A DNA stretch of 64,000 nt from Amblyomma americanum (taxonomy: Eukaryota; Arthropoda; Arachnida; Ixodida; Ixodidae): assembly GCF_052857255.1 (NCBI RefSeq), contig NC_135498.1:157299961-157363960 (forward strand), in the 5' to 3' direction. Made by a program: the position numbers and the translations under genes. Under the pieces are notes generated by a model, which ran no database searches, was not told where the DNA came from, and was given only the letters and a program-made list of their open reading frames with translations. Shown here piece after piece: positions 21,870 to 32,810 of this stretch (its first letter is position 1; every line of letters starts with the position of its first letter).

Positions 21870-22835
21870 GATGGTGGAGGGGAGTGCACATTGCAACCGC
21901 GAAAAAACAACGAGGGACGAAGAGAAGAATGCACAAGACACCACGCGGAACTTCGGCTGAGGTTTACTACAAGGAAAACCACATGTATACAAGATTCGTA
22001 ATCACACCTGAGAAACAACAGACACTATCACGTGACACTGGCATGCGGGCGCGTGTAGCACAGGTTAGCATCAAGATAGTTGAATTCCTTCTTTGATAAG
22101 GATACGGAAGTGGTTCTTATGCAACGGTCATTTTCTTTTCTAATGCTGTAGGCTTCAAAAATTTCCCTGCTATGCTGGGTCGGTAATTTTTTCAGGACAA
22201 TTGCCCTGCCTGAGTGAAGAACCGCACCGCCGGAGACCCGTGGCTATGCCGTACTTCCACCAGATTTCACATCGCCTCAAAAAAGTGGCCATGAAATGTG
22301 AGGTCCCGGTGTTCTTCACGGCGCCCAAGAAGCTTTCAGGCATGTGCAATATGGTGCAGGGAAATGGAAAAAAAGAACAGGTGCCGCACTAAGCACGTAG
22401 ACAGGTTCGTTCCCTGCAAAACAGGGGTGGTGTACTGAATACCCCTCACATGTGGGAATTGTTACATAGGGCAAACTGGACGTTGCCTGAATGTTAGACT
22501 TCTGGACCACCGCGCAGCCGTTGAATCATTGGCGGGGGGCGATGAACTGGCGAAACATTGTCGCCATTGCCGTAACTGCACGCCCAGGTTGCGAGACACA
22601 ATTGTCCTGAAAAAATTACCGACCCAGCTTAGCAGGGAAATTTTTGAAGCCTACAGCATTAGAAAAGAAAATGACCGTAGCATAAGCACCACTTCCGTAT
22701 CCTTATCTAGGAAGGAATTCCACTACCTTGATGCCAACCTGTGCCACGTCGTCTGTTCCGCGTCGTGTCTTGTGCATTCTTCTCTTCGTCCCTCGTCGCT
22801 TTGCGCAGTTGAAATATGCGCTCCCCTATTAATAC
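21870..22835 (+). mobile_element. Penelope-like element 3' part with inverted terminal arm
   Basis: The left arm 21880-22204 is an inverted copy of the right arm 22601-22826: both carry the TTTTTCAGGACAATTG region, the CCGACCCAGC stretch, and the GAGGGACGAAGAGAAGAATG/complement stretch. The right arm lacks about 100 bp present in the left (around 21960-22075). Between and including the right arm lies the C-terminal part of a Penelope-like RT/GIY-YIG protein. Inverted or tandem terminal copies are a known property of Penelope-like elements, so the configuration supports the family call. It is inserted in a LINE RT domain. Confidence 0.85.
22201..22740 (+). pseudogene. Penelope-like RT C-terminus and GIY-YIG endonuclease
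   Basis: The RT end reads VAMPYFHQISHRLKKVAMKC, then VPVFFTAPKKLSGMC. A Cys-containing linker (RFVPCKTG) leads to GVVY, an in-frame TGA, then IPLTCGNCYIGQTGRCLNV and the following LLDHRAAV. This is the GIY-YIG nuclease core, with the first motif read as VVY and the second as YIG, plus the conserved Arg. The tail has CRHCRNCTPRL, LPTQLSREIFEAY and FHYLDANL. The domain would nick target DNA for retrotransposition. The TGA inside the first motif and a frameshift near 22385 make it a pseudogene. Confidence 0.87.
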
Positions 22836-23340
22836 TGATTCATTCAGATTTATTCAGATTCATTAATACAGAGAAAACCTTTTCCGAATCCGTTTGATAA
22901 AAGACCAGGGATTCATTAGGCATGTTGTTATTTATACTAGTAGCAGCTTTTATATCTCCGGTCGGTTATAGTCACTGAAAGAACGCTTACATTTTTCTGC
23001 AAATGAGGCCCCGGATAACAGCTCATTTTCGACAAATTGTTGACTTAATATACTGTTATTTTTTTTGTGGGCAAAAGCTTCATTCAAAACTTTCCATATC
23101 TGTCGAGAATTCTGCGTGTCATTACTACCTAAACGCAGTTGATAAGCTTGCTTAGCCCTCCTTAGCTCACTTGTGGGATTATTGCGATATTTTTAAGTGA
23201 CATAAAATCAGCAGGATCTGTAGTGAGCATAAAACGCTTAAAAAGCTTATTACCTTTCCGGTTCATCATTTTCATGTGAAGTGGTGTTACGCACGTTTTT
23301 CAGATGATAGATTTTTTCGTTTTTGTCTTCCATCGAAAGC

Positions 23341-24380
23341 ATGGGCTTAGTATGCATGGTATGTCAGACCTAACCTCGTATACGCATGCCTGGTATGGTA
23401 CCCTGGTCATGATACTCTAATTATATCCTTCAAGGTATGAAATGCCTATCGGTTTGATTCATTCTTAAATGTTATTAGCGTACTGCTATGGACACTAATC
23501 TAAAACTTCACCTGATTGTCCTCTTCTTTGGTCCAGGAGAAAATATTCTCGCACTTCGTTTTTTTACCATAACTATACTATTGAAAGGAGGCGCTTAATT
23601 CCCGGTACATTACACCAGCATCTTCTATATCCCCCCGCAGGTTGCTCATGCTTCAAAGTTAACATATCATCGCAGCGCACACTGACCATTCATATTCGTC
23701 CTTACAAAAAAATTTCATGAGCGGAACCACCTGCCTGCCACACTACTCGATATCACAGTCACCGAGCACTTTCTCAGGGCATGTACAAATGCAATATAAG
23801 CCAACTTCATGCCTGCATCCATGGAGTAAGATAGTTAGGAGCGCCAACTGCACTGATAAGCGGACACAGCTCTGTTACATTGAAAAAAGCTTGGTGGGGC
23901 ATCTGATAGATGGCGCTCGAATTTGACAGGAAAAGGTTTAAGAACACAGACGGCTCAGCGGAAAAAAGGGATGCTGACGAAATCAGCACTGGGGACATGC
24001 AGAATGTTTAAGACGGAAATCGTCAAAACAAATATCTGCGATAATTCTTGAGAAAGCTTTTATTGTTCGAGGCCAGGACGGGAGTATTGCGGCCCACGAC
24101 GTATCGAGGCTAGTACCAAGAAATAGACACGTTATGCAGAGCGTGTGGAGAAGAGGAGAAAACGGATTAACACTTGATAGATTTCTATAAAGTGGTTCTC
24201 CCTACAGTTGGCAGCAGCGGGGCTGATTTCCTGAAAGCATTGAGGTTTAAGGACAGGTGAGAAAAAATAGATTTTTAGCGCGTAGAAATATCCAATAAAA
24301 AGTTTATCTGACTAGTGAGTAAAATAAAGACAACAGTGAAATTTCACGAGTCAAGGCTAGGCGGCCGCCACCGCTCGATT
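23341..24380. other. no gene seen
   Basis: About 1 kb of AT-rich sequence between LINE and satellite. Short open frames (for example 23717-23926) show no motif. Confidence 0.3.
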
Positions 24381-24384
24381 TAAC

Positions 24385-24648
24385 CAACCATCCACATCCA
24401 TCCATCCAACCGCCCGTCCTTCCATCCATTCATCCATCCAATGATAAGTCCATCCGTCCGTCCGTCCGTCCGTCCGTCCGTCCGTCCATCCATCCATCCA
24501 TCCATCCATCCATCCATCCATCCATCCATCCATCCATCCATCCATCCATCCATCCATCCATCCATCCATCCATCCATCCATCCATCCATCCATCCACCCA
24601 TCCATCCATCCATCCATCCGTCCTTCCATCCGTCCGTCCGTCCATTAG
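24385..24648. repeat. (CATC)n satellite with a (CCGT)n block
   Basis: About 260 bp of tetranucleotide repeat: a CCGT/GTCC block at roughly 24448-24487, then a long pure CATC run to about 24595, then degenerate units. Open frames through it on both strands (IHPSIHPS- or [12 protein letters not shown] proteins) are repeat artefacts. Confidence 0.97.
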
Positions 24649-25250
24649 AGCACTCCCGCCTCGCCGCTGATCCAGCAGTGCCTGGATCCGTGGTGCGGAC
24701 GCTACCTGCCCCTTATTCTGCAAACGTGCGAATTCTACGTGGCATGCATCGCGGTTGTCTCCTTCGTGGCGCTGCACCTGGCACCGTCGCTTCCTTCATA
24801 CTGCTCACCTACCGCGTTGCGCTGGCTTCTATTTGTGCGCATTCCTCATACAGACGTCCCTCGCGCGTTTCTTTGTCTTTTAAGGAGAAAGCCCTACAAG
24901 CCCCATTAAACGAAAATCTGTCGGCCACCGTCGCCGAGGCTGCGAGATGGTTACAAAAAGTTGGCGCTCCTAGTGGTGTCGCGCGATTTCCCGCTGCATA
25001 TATCGTTCGTCTGTTAGGCTGGAAGCCAGCTTGCGACAGGGATTCGAACCGCCGACGTATGTATCCCCAATTGCATGCCTTTCCCAGACTTATCAAAATA
25101 GTGACGAATCCGTTCCTTACACAGCGTTCCGGGTGGTGTCATATGGTTTCGCGCTGCTCGTAGCACGAAGCTACTAGCCAAGTTCGAGGCTAGCTAGCGA
25201 CAGGGACTCCAACGATGAAATATAATTCACGATGAGATATTTATGATTTC
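24649..25250. other. unassigned; tRNA-like B-box motif
   Basis: Unique-looking, moderately GC-rich sequence. On the minus strand GGCGGTTCGAATCCCTG (25051-25035) contains a perfect Pol III B-box (GGTTCGAATCC). That hints at a SINE head, but no convincing A-box or cloverleaf was seen. Confidence 0.3.
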
Positions 25251-25254
25251 GTCT

Positions 25255-27327
25255 CCACAGCGCGTTAGCAGGTTTGTTCCCACCCGCTCAAAGAAATCGA
25301 AGCAGCTCAATCCTTGGATCACTAGAGAGATCATTCAGTTAAAGCGCAAGGTAAAAAGGCTACGAAAGCAATAAAATAGAGCGACAGAACTTTCAAACAT
25401 CAAAAAGAAGCTCAATACAGTGTTATTAGATTCGAAAAAAACTTAGTTCAATACAACACTGACTAATTTTCTCACAAGCTCACCACAAAAGTTCTGGCGA
25501 TATTTTTTAGCGAAAAAGAACGCAATCACACAGGTAATGAATGGTGACGATGAGGTGACTGATAAAAACGATATTGCAAATCTGTTTAATGATTTCTTCC
25601 AGTCGGTCTTTAGTAGGGATGACAATGATATTGAGAGTGATCATACAACAATTTACCCGTTGCCATACTCAATGCACGAGATTCGCATCAATAGGGAGGA
25701 GCAGCTGCTGTCTCTGGACCCGAAGAAATCGAGCGGTCCCGATGAAATACCGACGGAATTCCTTAAACGGTATGCTGAGTGGTTATCATATTGTTTGCAA
25801 ATTTTATTTGAAAAGTCATTGCGGGATCATTCTTTACCTCGTGACTGGCGCAGCGCAATAGTTGTTCCGTTATTTAAAGGCGGTAATCGACTTCTTGTAA
25901 AAAACTACAGGCCAGTTTTACTCACTTCCGTATGTTGCAAGGTTTTTGAACACATAATAGCTAAACACATCCTTCATTTTTTGGAAATAAATGACCTATT
26001 GTGTCCATTTCAGCATGGTTTTCGGACCGGCCATTCGACAGTAACGCAGTTAATTGAAACAGTGAACGACTTTTGCAGGGCTATAGATGAAGTTCAGCAG
26101 GTAGATGTGGTCTGTGTAGACTTCTCGAAGGCTTTCGATAAAGTTCCGCATCATAAGCTTCTTTTTAAACTACGCAGATTAGGAATCGCTGAAAATATAG
26201 TACTATGGATTCAGGCCTAAGTAACCGCTGTCAAGTTGTCAAAATAGAAAGTGCAGTATCGGATAGGCGTGAAGTTCTGTCGGGGGTGCTACAGGGCTCC
26301 GTTTTAGGTCCGCTTTTGTTTTTATTATATACAAATGGTATTTCTGCTATCGTCGAATCGCCTGTCAGAATGAAACTTTTTGCCGATGATTGTTTAATTT
26401 ACTCTCATGTGGCTTCCCCGGCAGATCAGATGAACATAAATAGGTGTCTTCAGTCGTTAAACTCGTGGTGCCTGAAATGAGGTATGGAAATAAACTACCA
26501 AAAATCTAATTACATGCAAGTAACAAGGAAGCAGAATGTTATGATGTTACGATAAAATATCGGCGAAAATTCCTTAGATCAAGTAAAGTGTCTCAAGTAC
26601 TTGGGAGTGACATTAACAAATAATCTTGACTGGCGCACCCATATTGAAAATGTCTATTTAAAAGCCTACCAGAAGGTCTGTTTCCTGAGGAGGAAGTTGC
26701 CGAATGCGACTAGAGAAATTAAATTGATTGCGTACAAGACGTTCGTGCGGCCAATCATAGAGTACGCAAGTGCAGTGTGGAGTCCTCATCAAAAGGGTTT
26801 AAAACGGCAACTGGAAAGATTGCAAAGGATGTCAGCACGTTTTATATGCTCTAAATACCGCCGCACTGATTCAGTCACAGCAATGCTAAAAGAGTGTCAG
26901 TTATAATCACTAGAAGTAAGAACAAAGCAGAAATTGAAATTTTTTTTTCTGATAATGAATGATAAAGTCAAAGTTAATAAACATCACTATGTTACACCTC
27001 CCCTGAAGCGTTGCCCTCGGAAAAATCACAGTAAGGTATTACAACCTATTATTACACGTACTGATGTCTATCGCTACTCCTTTTTTCCCGATGCTGTAGA
27101 AATTTGGAATCAACTACCAAGTGACGTTGTGGACCAAACAGATGTAGAAAAATTTGTGGTAGGTGTGAACGCGTTCCTGGAAGATTGCTGTGCAAATCTG
27201 TAATTCTGTGCATTTGAGTGTTTCTTTTTTTAGCGAAGAGAATTGCACTTGTGTCTGTATATGTTTCCCTCCCTGTAATGATCCTCATGCAGAGGGTTAA
27301 CAGTATGAATAAATAAAAAAAAATTTA
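25255..27327 (+). mobile_element. CR1/Jockey-type LINE, RT and C-terminus well preserved, with A-rich tail
   Basis: Forward LINE, 5'-truncated within the endonuclease-RT linker (NPWITREIIQLKRKVKRLRK, about 25303-25370). It reads through the complete RT and post-RT region to the stop at 27201-27203, and ends in AATAAATAAAAAAAAA (27307-27322). The coding frame is interrupted by a stop after WIQA (26218), a stop at 26478 and one at 26904, with few frameshifts. It is the youngest-looking LINE in the window. Confidence 0.9.
25537..26906 (+). pseudogene. LINE reverse transcriptase
   Basis: The whole RT is visible: KKSSGPDEIPTEFLKRY, VVPLFKGGNRLLVKNYRPV, QHGFRTGHSTVTQLIE, VVCVDFSKAFDKVPHHKLL (motif A), SGVLQGSVLGPLLFLLYTN (motif B), KLFADDCLIYS (motif C, FADD), INYQKSNYMQVTRK and VKCLKYLGVTLTNNLDWRTH. 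The post-RT part has FVRPIIEYASAVWSPH and LQRMSARFICSKYRR. Only nonsense changes and one frame change near 26205-26220 separate these blocks. It copies LINE RNA at a nicked target. Confidence 0.9.
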
Positions 27328-29330
27328 GGCATCCTAATTTCGTACTGGCATGAAAGCTGACGCTCCTAAGTCGACTGAAACCGCATTGTTTTTGTACGAA
27401 GCTGCGGAAAGCACTATTTCCCCTCATTTTTTCCTTGAACTGTTCACCTGTCGGCCGTGCCCTGAACTCCTCCTCCTTGGAAGCCGTGACCCCACGCGTC
27501 TCCCTGCCCGACCGCCTCGGCGCGAAGGCGTGGGCCTGCTGCGGCTGGGTTGTGTTTAGGAGCAACCGTCGTGGGCCCGACGTAGGGTACCCGCTGCGAG
27601 TGCCGCCGCTTGTCTCCAGAGCCCTTTGAGCTCGAATTTGATCGAGGCGGCTGCCAGACGAGCGAGGGTGGGGAGCCAAAGTATCGTTCCTCTAAAGGTT
27701 GTAACAGTAGTGCGGCGGTGGAGGGACACCCAATGCCATGCCTTCCCAAGAGACGCTGCGCTCTGAACAATGCACCCCCGTGGCGTAGCTAGTCTTCGCG
27801 ACACACCTTCTTCGTCTGAATTTTCATCGCGGCAATTTAATCGACAGCTAAGGTGACATCAGTCTTCCTCTGTTGAGAATCTTAATCATGCCACTGAAAC
27901 GAGAGCGCCTCAAACCTGACGCTTTCCCGTACATGTTCAGTATACTTGTAGGGAGACGTTCTTGAAAACCTGGAGTCAGGCAAGAGGAATTTGTTGTTGT
28001 TGTCCTCGATATAGTGGTAATGGCGGAAGATGTGCGACAACGCCAGCGCTAAATCATCGTCTTCCAGATTAGCTGCGCACCGCTTCGACATACTAGGTTG
28101 CAATATTCCCTAACAAGCGCGAAACCGAAAGCATGGTAGTCGCGCTTTATCGAAAAAGGGAACTAAAATACATCAAAATCGCAGGTAACTTATAAAGAAT
28201 GCAGTTTACGGCAAAAAATGAGCACTCTGTAGCGCATGTAACGCATGAAGGCTAAAAACTTGGCAGCATTTGTTGCAGGAGTATTTTGTTTGGTAAGAGA
28301 CAGTTCGGAAATATTTTCACTGGTTTCAGTTTTTTCGTTCAACCAAACAACCTCCTATGGAAAGTCATCTCAAATAAGACGCGAAACCAAAATGCACATT
28401 ATAAACACTCGTCTCGCTTGTTCCGAATATATAGTACATTCACAAAACAAACCACCCGCAGGCAATATGTATGTATGCTTGAAAAGGTAGAAAAATCAAT
28501 ATATCGTGTAATAGCGTTTACATGCGCACATGCGCAAATAAAGAACAGTTGAGCGGAGAGGTCCTTCGTTCATGCCCGGGACCATCACAAAGTAACAACG
28601 TTGTTGACAATTTGCTAGCAGAATAATGCAACGAGAATCGCGCGCCAACTTCTGACCAACTTTACCCATCCTATACGCTTATTAATCTCAAGGACGAAGC
28701 ATAGGGTCGCGTGATTTCCTAGATGCTGCAGGAAACCTGCACCGGCGATGCGGGAATTGTTTCAATGGGCGTCTAAATGAACACCGCTGCAGTGAACCAC
28801 TTCGGCCACTATGAACTCGGGACCGCATTGTGAACGATTAGAGGCCCGGGTTTGGCTGAAGCATTCATTCCAGTCAAAGCAGGGCAGGAAGAAAAAAGGG
28901 GACATTCCTTTGTTACCTTGTAGTGTTGCTGCGCCAAATAGTCGGCTCAGTAAGCGAGGGTTTGCCACCCCCGTCTCCGTAAACCAAATAGAAGGCGGCT
29001 TGCCGGGTTGTTCTGTTGGGAGACTGCTCCTTGACATCCTCATTCTCTCCAGCGCCTAATCCTGTAACTTCGAGGGGCGACAGGTGGGGGCATTCAGTTC
29101 TTAAACCCGAGAGAGGGGTCGATTCTATTGTGTGAACTTGTTGGCCCGGTCCCCGTCGTTTTCACGGAATGAAACGCGTTTCGGTACCCAAGTCTTCGAG
29201 ATCCAAGCGCCTATCTTAAATTTCCGGTCTAGCCTAACGCACGCCACTTGTAGCTTTCACAACGCGCTTGGGTTCCCTTAGCGGATTGCTCCCACGCTTG
29301 CTGCGCACATCCTTAGCCCTCACTTCATGC
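27328..29330. other. no gene recognised
   Basis: 27340-27800 is GC-rich and has overlapping open frames on both strands (reverse 27230-27679, 149 codons) without known motifs. 27880-28750 is AT-richer and has nothing visible. 28811-29059 is open for 83 codons (LKHSFQSKQGRKKKGDI) and not recognised. I cannot support a gene here. Confidence 0.3.
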
Positions 29331-29611
29331 CGGGCTTTCTAATGTCCATCCAGATCCTTTGTGCCGAGGAAGACGTGCTGAACACCAACTTAAGAGGCAG
29401 CAACAACAGCTTGAGTCGAGAGACCCTGCAGTCATAGCGAAGCGACAAGCAGGAGCGGTGCGGCATCAACGGTATACAAGCGTGCCAGGCCACAAATTGA
29501 AGCTGCCCAGGAACGAGCGCAGAAGCTACATGGGGATGCGCTTGTCCACAATCCTAAGCAAATGTCGAAGACTCCCGCGGGGCGCGCTGCCGAAAAACGT
29601 GATTCACTAGC

Positions 29612-29895
29612 TTCGACTACTGATCCGGAGTTCCCGGGTTCGAACCCGACCGCGGCGGCTGCGTTTTTATGGAGGAAAAACGCTAAGGCGCCTGTGTGCT
29701 GTGCGATGTCTGTGCACGTTAAAGATCCCCAGGTGGTCGAAATTATTCCGGAGCCCTCCACTACGGCACCTCTTCTTCCTTTCTTCTTTCACTCCCTCCT
29801 TTATTCCTTCCCTTACTGCGCATTTCAGGTGTCCAACGATATATGAGACAGATACTGCGCCATTTCCTTTCCCCCAAAATCAATTATATTATATA
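29612..29895 (+). mobile_element. tRNA-headed SINE (tick type), 5'-truncated
   Basis: It begins in a tRNA-like head with an intact B-box (GGGTTCGAACCCGACCGCGG, 29637-29656). The central domain GTGCACGTTAAAGATCCCCA (29713-29732), then GGTGGTCGAAATTATTCCGG, follows. A C/T-rich body leads to the tail CAAAATCAATTATATTATAT. It is nearly the same sequence as the reverse-strand copy at 48438-48747. The A-box half of the head is missing. It resembles the Ruka-type SINEs described from ixodid ticks (from memory). Confidence 0.85.
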
Positions 29896-30297
29896 TAGCT
29901 TCGAAACTGCAGCGCTCAGAGTCCTTGGTCAGGAAGCGCATTGCGTGGCTAAGGCAGCTCAATGAAAGCGGCAAGCGAAGGAATGACAGCAGCAACACGT
30001 CGCCGCGACAAGCATCTTGAAGGCGGATTTCCTGGACAATGCATTTGGCCGTGGGTTTTCTACGTGTGACCGACTCTGCCACAAGCCAGAGCTAACCCAA
30101 GTGACTGCTAACATGTTTGATGTGTTAGAGGCAATCTTTCCTGAGGTGATTTATGTAAGTAGTTTTGCTGTCTTCACGATTTGTAAGGTGTCCATGAGGT
30201 AAAATATGATTCCTTGATCCTCTGTAAACAATGGTTGTGTATATCCTCCGTAAGCAAAAAATATCCTCCCGTTAAATCTGGTTAGAAAACGGCTGAA

Positions 30298-30315
30298 CCC
30301 CCCCCCCCCCCCCCC
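30298..30315 (+). repeat. poly-C tract (18 bp)
   Basis: Uninterrupted run of C inside the Helitron remnant. Such homopolymers are assembly-error prone. Confidence 0.95.
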
Positions 30316-30605
30316 TTCCTTGCGGGTTCGCCGATTCCTGTACAACTCCGGTCAGTACGAGATCAAGGGGCCGATTGTTTCTGCTCTCGTAGAGACAGAA
30401 ACAATGCTCCTGGCTTTACCTCGTAAAATCGAGGACGACTATTCTATTTTGGCAAGTATTAAGCGGAAAATAGCTTACAAAACGTCCTACCTTTCGGACT
30501 AGGTTTAAAAAGACGTGCTTATGCCGTGGATTTCGACAGAGCGGTTCGTAGACTGACAGCGCTTTATAGGAGCCGAAAACTGCTATCGCACACATAGCAC
30601 ATTTA

Positions 30606-30919
30606 GAAACAGAGCTAAATCTTCGATATTTTTTCCCAGTCCAGTGGACGTTTAATTTCGCTTACGTACAGGACATTGGTACATTGAGTGCGCATCAGAG
30701 AAAACAAAAACGAGAATGTGAAATTTGTGTAGACTATAGCGTTATGCTACCTAGCCGGCGCTCATTTCTATAGTTCTGATAAACTTGGACGAAGAACCTG
30801 GCGAACAGAAAACATGTGATGAGCGTGTCACGGGGCCTCAAAAAGGAAACGGAGCGTAGATGTCGATATAGTAAATGCCGCAACCACGGCCAGCTTAATG
30901 GAGAGCAAGCTTTTTCGTT
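30606..30919. other. no gene seen
   Basis: Short flank between the Helitron remnant and the next LINE tail. No motif was found. Confidence 0.3.
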
Positions 30920-32000
30920 GCGTATAGCACAGCGTAGAAACCTTTATTGGGTTCAGATCAATTCTCAGGAGGGCGGACTTGCTTTCCCGTCCTTGTCAAA
31001 CAAAGGAGATCTCTTGGATCCTGGCGTCTTCGAAGGCTTCTCTGATGACGGCATTCTGCTCTTCCGTGTCTTGGCCGCGTAGCTAAGCCTACCATGACTC
31101 CTTACTGTCCACTGGAGTGGTGTATTGGGCGGACGCCCCCAACATACGGTTTAGGGTAGGCTGTTCTACACAGGCCCTACATTTTCTATCGTTAAAGACC
31201 GGCATGAACCTACTCTGTGTGGCTGGGTTCGCAAACGTGACAGCCTGCAACTGCCTCCAGGCTGGTTCCTCCTTCTTGCTGAGTTTCCTGTGTGCTTCTG
31301 AATATTCCTATCTGCTAAGTCTGTAGAACTAACTGTATGATATCTCGGAAAGAGTATGTCCGCCCGTTTTCTGAATTGTATCCATCTTCTGAGGAAATCG
31401 AGGAGATCAGTTCGAAAGTCAGCCCTCGGGCGAGCTCATGAGCTTTCTCATTACCCTGATGGGTTTGGTGCGCAGGCGCCCGAATCAAGAGGCCCGGGTT
31501 CTCAATCTTACAGTTCGACAGTATGCGTGCGGCTGCTGGCGATACTCTGCCTAAATTAAAATTGCGTACCGCTTCCATAGAGTCGCTGATGACCACCTGA
31601 GCAGCTGCGCCAGCGCGCCGGATATGTGTTTCTCTAGTTGCTTGTTTGCTCGCTAAGCTCTCAGTGGCACTGAAACTTACTGCCACGCCCTTGTGAAGTT
31701 GTCTGCTAAGGCCTTTTTGCGCATCTGCTTACCAGTGTTCCGGTCGATTGTGGCAGATCATGGGGGCGTTCTTCCAGTGCGTTTGTGCTCTGTGCTGCGG
31801 TCAAAGTGCCCAAGTCTTGCAGTTTAATCGAATCGCGAATTGAAAAATCGCACAAAATCTTTTTCCTGCTGCGTTTCACGCTGCAAACAAATGACCGCGC
31901 AGCAACGGGGCTTTCTTTTCTCATGTTTCCTGTGATGTCGTGCAGAACAAGTGGGTGAATAGGACCTCTAGTCAAGCAGATGGTACGCTAACAAATATGA
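30920..32000 (-). mobile_element. I-clade-type LINE 3' end (RNase H and C-terminus)
   Basis: On the minus strand the RNase H part reads VVISDSMEAVRNFNLGR and LLIRAPAHQTHQGNEKAHEL (31686-31420), that is, the last Asp strand and the HxGNExAHxLAR motif. The conserved post-RNase H region follows: EPAWRQLQAVTFANPATQS, then RKCRACVEQPTL (31290-31150, frame change near 31320). The 3' end is near 30920. Upstream (31975-31700) the frame degenerates. Confidence 0.78.
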
Positions 32001-32039
32001 ATAGCTATAGGCTGTGACAAGAAAACGTTCTCAAAACGC

Positions 32040-32785
32040 CTGGTGAGGCTCTCCGCGTTCTGTGCTCGGCTGACCTGCAACGAGAGATTAGGTATGTCAA
32101 AATCAAGTGGTTCCCGGCGCATGCGGGCAAAGATGTGTCTGAGAAGCACTCCACAACGAGACGGCACACGCAGTGGCGCGAGCCCTAACCAACCGCGCCG
32201 CTGCAACCGATCGTCCAACGTGGTGTAGTGCGAAGGACCGCATGACGACGTTCAACGAACTTAGACAGTTTCACCACCTGGCTCGAAGGTGTTTCCCATA
32301 CCCGCGCCCGGGGCTGAACCGAGCGGAAGCGGTGATGTTCAGACAATTACAAACTGGTTCCTTACCCAACACAGTGTTAATGAATCATCTGTACCCGAAG
32401 GTATATGTGAGTGATGTATGCCGCGTGTGCCAGTGGAAGAGGGCCACCCTGACGCACATCCTATGGGAGTGCACCAAGTTCCCCGACGAAGCTCTGACAA
32501 GGACAACGATTCCGCAGCGACTCGCGGCTGCGGTGGAATGCTGTGACCACGAAATCTAAACCTGGGCCGTCCAGCAGGTCTCGGCGGCTTTTGAGAGACA
32601 AAGGCCGAGTGAAACCGACGGAACGTTGCCCCCCAGGGCGACCGACCGCGGGAGTAACACGAGCTGGATTTGAGTGGGGACCACCCGCTGAGAAGACGTC
32701 AGAGCCCACGTCGCGGCGCCATTTAGTCATGGCGTCGTTCTGCAGGCGACTAAATAAAGTTATTTCCTCCTCCTCCTCTTCACTT
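32040..32785 (+). mobile_element. I-clade-type LINE 3' end, opposite orientation
   Basis: It begins within RNase H (IRYVKIKWFPAHAGK, about 32088-32132) and shifts frame into AVARALTNRAA. The C-terminal region then reads NRAEAVMFRQLQTGSLPN, VCRVCQWKRATLTHILWEC (a CxxC...H...C knuckle, 32418-32474). It ends with GGCGACTAAATAAAGTTATT and a TCC repeat (32746-32778). Sequence differs from the minus-strand neighbour, so the two are separate families, not one twin-primed copy. Confidence 0.8.
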
Positions 32786-32810
32786 GTCATGCGTGGTTTT
32801 CCTTCGCTGT

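Larger units (their letters stand above)
20690..23340 (-). mobile_element. CR1/Jockey-type LINE, split by a Penelope-like insertion
   Basis: A reverse-strand LINE relic. The endonuclease-RT linker is visible at 23250-22940 (AKQAYQLRLGSNDTQNSRQI, then KKNNSILSQQFVENELLSG). RT fragments follow on the other side of the 21870-22835 insertion: KVKVLFKGGDKA (about 21820-21785), FVEISRDFDFLNHNIL (21397-21648), YADDTSTSL (about 21290-21265) and HAWCSQNGLSINTNKSQAVF (20993-21208). The post-RT region at 20990-20750 is degraded. Many stops and shifts are present. Confidence 0.78.
29340..30605 (+). pseudogene. Helitron-type protein N-terminal remnant, split by a SINE
   Basis: Three blocks in the order of Helitron-associated proteins. 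Block 1 is an Arg/Gln-rich start (HQLKRQQQQLESRDPAVIAK, about 29378-29440). Block 2 is DNAFGRGFSTCDRLCHKPEL (about 30032-30091), then NMFDVLEAIFPEV, resembling the CDRLW-type region. Block 3 is RVRRFLYNSGQYEIKGPI, then LLALPRKIEDDYSILASIKR and KTSYLSD (30320-30500), resembling the LPR...DDD...IKR...YL region (DUF6570-like) upstream of the Rep/helicase. A SINE lies at 29612-29895 and a poly-C tract at 30298-30315. Rep HUH motifs and helicase are absent. The family call is by pattern memory, moderately sure. Confidence 0.55.

Noticed and set aside
24385..24648. Tandem repeat array as a possible CRISPR-like array
   Set aside because: Units are 4 bp with no unique spacers. It is a simple satellite.
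24357..25163. Long open frames with repeated PSIH or MDGW peptides
   Set aside because: They are produced by the (CATC)n tetranucleotide repeat, which stays open in several frames on both strands.
30920..32785. One LINE inserted by twin priming, giving an inverted 5' segment
   Set aside because: Both halves cover the same RNase H to C-terminal part but differ clearly in sequence, so they are two insertions.
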